Positions 21,101 through 22,521 of a stretch of DNA of 22,521 nucleotides are shown here, one piece after another. Numbering within the stretch: position 1 is the stretch's first letter; each line of letters starts with the position of its first letter. Under the pieces are notes generated by a model, which searched no databases, had not been told where the DNA came from, and saw only the letters and a program-made list of their open reading frames with translations. The translations under genes and the position numbers were made by a program. The stretch is from assembly GCA_011763485.2 (NCBI GenBank), contig JAANSK020257163.1:1-22521 (forward strand), given 5' to 3'. This stretch comes from Isoetes engelmannii. Lineage: Eukaryota > Streptophyta > Lycopodiopsida > Isoetales > Isoetaceae.

Positions 21101-21484
21101 TATATGATACCTTAACTATTGTGCCCCAGCCAACTGGGCAGAAACATCTAAAAGTTAAGGTTTGACCCTCTATGTGCGATAATTGGGTGCCGTGTGTCCA
21201 AGGTCTACTTGATTGGTCTCCAAGAGCCCCAAACCATATCAATCCCTCCCCCTCTTGGAATGCTCGCCGTCGAGCATATGGGACTTAGATTATTCATCCA
21301 TGAAGCAGACTTGAACTCGAGACTCGACTCTGATACCATTTGATACGACACCTTAACTATCATGCCCCAACCAACTGGACAAAAGTGCCTAGACATCGAG
21401 GTTTGACCCCTCTATATGTGATAATCTGGTGCTGCCTCTTCAAGATCTACTCGAGTGGTCTCCCAGGCCCCCAAAAGAATGTCA
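21101..21484 (-). mobile_element. TRIM-like miniature LTR retrotransposon
   Basis: On the minus strand: a 5' LTR (21484 to about 21339, starting TGACATTC), a primer-binding site TGGTATCAGAGT (21338-21327, 11 of 12 matches to the 3' end complement of initiator Met-tRNA), a short interior, a polypurine tract AAGAGGGGGAGGGAT (21256-21242), then a 3' LTR (21241-21101, starting TGATATGG). The LTRs align along their length (GGAGACC, AGTAGA.CTTG, TCAAACCT, CCAGTTGG.TGGGGCA, ATAGTTAAGGT). GAATC flanks both ends (21096-21100 and 21485-21489). The total of 384 bp with about 97 bp of interior and no ORF is typical of TRIMs, which need proteins of other elements to move. LTR 3' ends are ambiguous by a few bases. 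The divergence between the LTRs suggests an old insertion. Confidence 0.8.
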
Positions 21485-21489
21485 GAATC

Positions 21490-21811
21490 AATCTCTTGAA
21501 GCAAAAATTGCCATAATAAAGAATCTACACCGTGATTAGGAAAATCCCACCATAAACGTTAAAGAATCCACCTTTCTTAGAAAGAATGACGAGAATAATC
21601 CATCTGCAAGAAGCTCCACCTGCAAGAATGGAGTCAGAGAAGAGAAGGAAAAATAAAATGGGCAGAATTTTGCCCTACACGGTGGTTTACGTGCGTGAGC
21701 CTTGAGAAGGGGAAGGTTTTTGACGGAAAACTGGCAGTGGCGCTGCCACTCGCCAGTTTTTAACCGGAAACCTTCACCTCCCTGAAGGTTCCCCCCAGCA
21801 CTTAAAGGTTT
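21490..21811. other. non-coding segment with a strong hairpin
   Basis: No gene recognised. It holds the remainder of the repeat split by the TRIM (21490-21503) and the inverted repeat described at 21712-21775. The open frame at 21536-21898 on the minus strand crosses the hairpin and a LINE and has no recognisable domain. Confidence 0.45.
21712..21775. repeat. 64-bp hairpin-forming inverted repeat
   Basis: Outer arms GAAGGTTT (21712-21719) and AAACCTTC (21768-21775) enclose an internal loop. Inner arms AAACTGGC (21728-21735) and GCCAGTTT (21752-21759), then AGTGGC (21736-21741) and GCCACT (21745-21750), meet at a GCT loop. One C bulges at 21751. It could be a fold-back element end, a terminator-like or small-RNA hairpin; nothing here decides. 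Confidence 0.75.
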
Positions 21812-22521
21812 AAAGCATATAGTCAACAATGTATTTGCAAAACTCTTTGCAACTATGCTTGAGAGAAAGCTTTCTGACGGGACTAATGAGAAAGACAAGC
21901 GTGCCTATGGACAAGCGGGCTTTCGCCATGACCATTCCACCATTGATCATTTGGTCACCTTAAGGGTGATTAATGAAAGTGCAAAGGGTACTAGACATAA
22001 TCAATTGTTTGCTTTCATCGATCTAGCAAAAGATTTTTATAGAGTTGGTCGACGTGACTTGCAGAAGAGGCTAGGGCTATTACAAGTTCCTTCAGAGCTC
22101 CAACAGGCAGTTGCACGTCTATATAAACTTGCACGTATGGGAGGCGTTGGACTCAGCGTTGGTAGACATCTCATACATGTTCTACTTTTTGCGGACGATA
22201 TAGTTTTCATTTCTAGAACTACTACCTGTCTCCAACATCATTTGGACACTCTTCAAGGATCTTGTGATAAAAAGGGTATGGCTATTAATGTTGCAAAATA
22301 TAAAGTCATGATAGTTGGCACAACAAAATCTTTTTGATTCACCATTCGGGAATGCGAGCTAGAAACAGTGGGGAAACAATGCATAATTATAAATACCTTG
22401 GAAGAAGAAGAAGAAGAAGAAGAAGAAGAGTTTTGACATCACGCCACTAGGCAAGTAATTATTCATGGAAATTGGCAACTAAAAAACGCGCTTCTGGTGT
22501 GCTTAGAACCCTTTATGGTAT
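21812..22521 (+). pseudogene. LINE reverse-transcriptase relic with internal deletion, runs off window
   Basis: A plus-strand frame reads HIVNNVFAKLFATMLERKLSD, then QAGFRHDHSTIDHLVTLRV and FAFIDLAKDFYRV. From VARLYK (about 22126) it jumps to MGGVGLSVGRHLIHVLLFADDIVFIS, so the RT block that normally holds GxxQGxPLSPxLF is missing, by roughly 60 residues. After the catalytic FADD the frame reaches a stop near 22335. A shifted frame gives YKYLG at about 22390-22400; an insertion follows, and then SWKLATKKRASGVLRTLYG resumes (22465-22515). It is the same general type as the relic at 500-2820. It is dead, and its 3' part lies outside the window. Confidence 0.8.
22401..22453 (-). mobile_element. 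24-bp retroelement tip with GAA/TTC tail, inserted in the LINE
   Basis: Nine GAA triplets and a GAG (22401-22430) are followed by TTTTGACATCACGCCACT and AGGCA. The non-repeat part matches the tail end of the element at 1300-1727 in 22 of 24 positions (1326-1349), in the same orientation. LINE coding sequence is recognisable on both sides, so it is an insertion. Confidence 0.6.

Overview
The window looks like nuclear DNA of a land plant. It holds two intron-bearing genes with typical plant protein families and GT-AG introns, set in AT-rich intergenic DNA full of decayed transposable elements. The LINE reverse transcriptases include types I associate with non-seed plants (ferns, mosses), so a fern-like genome is my best guess; that is weak inference. 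No bacterial, phage or organellar gene set is visible.

Layout. 1-500: unassigned DNA and a tRNA-headed SINE. About 500-2820: a minus-strand LINE reverse-transcriptase relic, split by a second retroelement (about 1300-1727). 2821-4020: intergenic DNA with a 70-bp direct repeat and a possible poly(A) signal. 4021-7945 (minus): an intact four-exon U-box/ARM-repeat E3 ligase of the PUB13/PUB14/SPL11 type, 634 aa. 7946-9615: its upstream side, with a SINE built of 66-bp tandem units and a cluster of palindromic CTTAAG repeats, one split by a tiny retroinsertion. 10019-11515: a PIF/Harbinger relic with a broken transposase (plus) and a possible convergent accessory ORF (minus). 11516-14700: mostly empty, with a TTCC microsatellite and a broken acid-phosphatase-like first exon (minus).

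14950-17160 (minus): an intact eleven-exon B1-type mitotic cyclin, 461 aa, with a destruction box, a TATA box and AACGG (MSA-like) cores upstream. 17700-18130 (minus) and 18930-20440 (plus): L1-type LINE relics. 21101-21484 (minus): a 384-bp TRIM-like element with two LTRs, a Met-tRNA primer-binding site, a polypurine tract and a 5-bp target duplication. 21712-21775: a strong hairpin. 21812-22521 (plus): another LINE relic with an internal deletion and a microsatellite-tailed insertion.

The two genes look unrelated in function: one is a ubiquitin ligase for signalling or cell death, the other a G2/M regulator. I found no new multi-gene system. The most informative signals are in the repeats: the TRIM, whose removal restores a local repeat unit, and several short retroinsertions that share a similar 3' core but carry different microsatellite tails.
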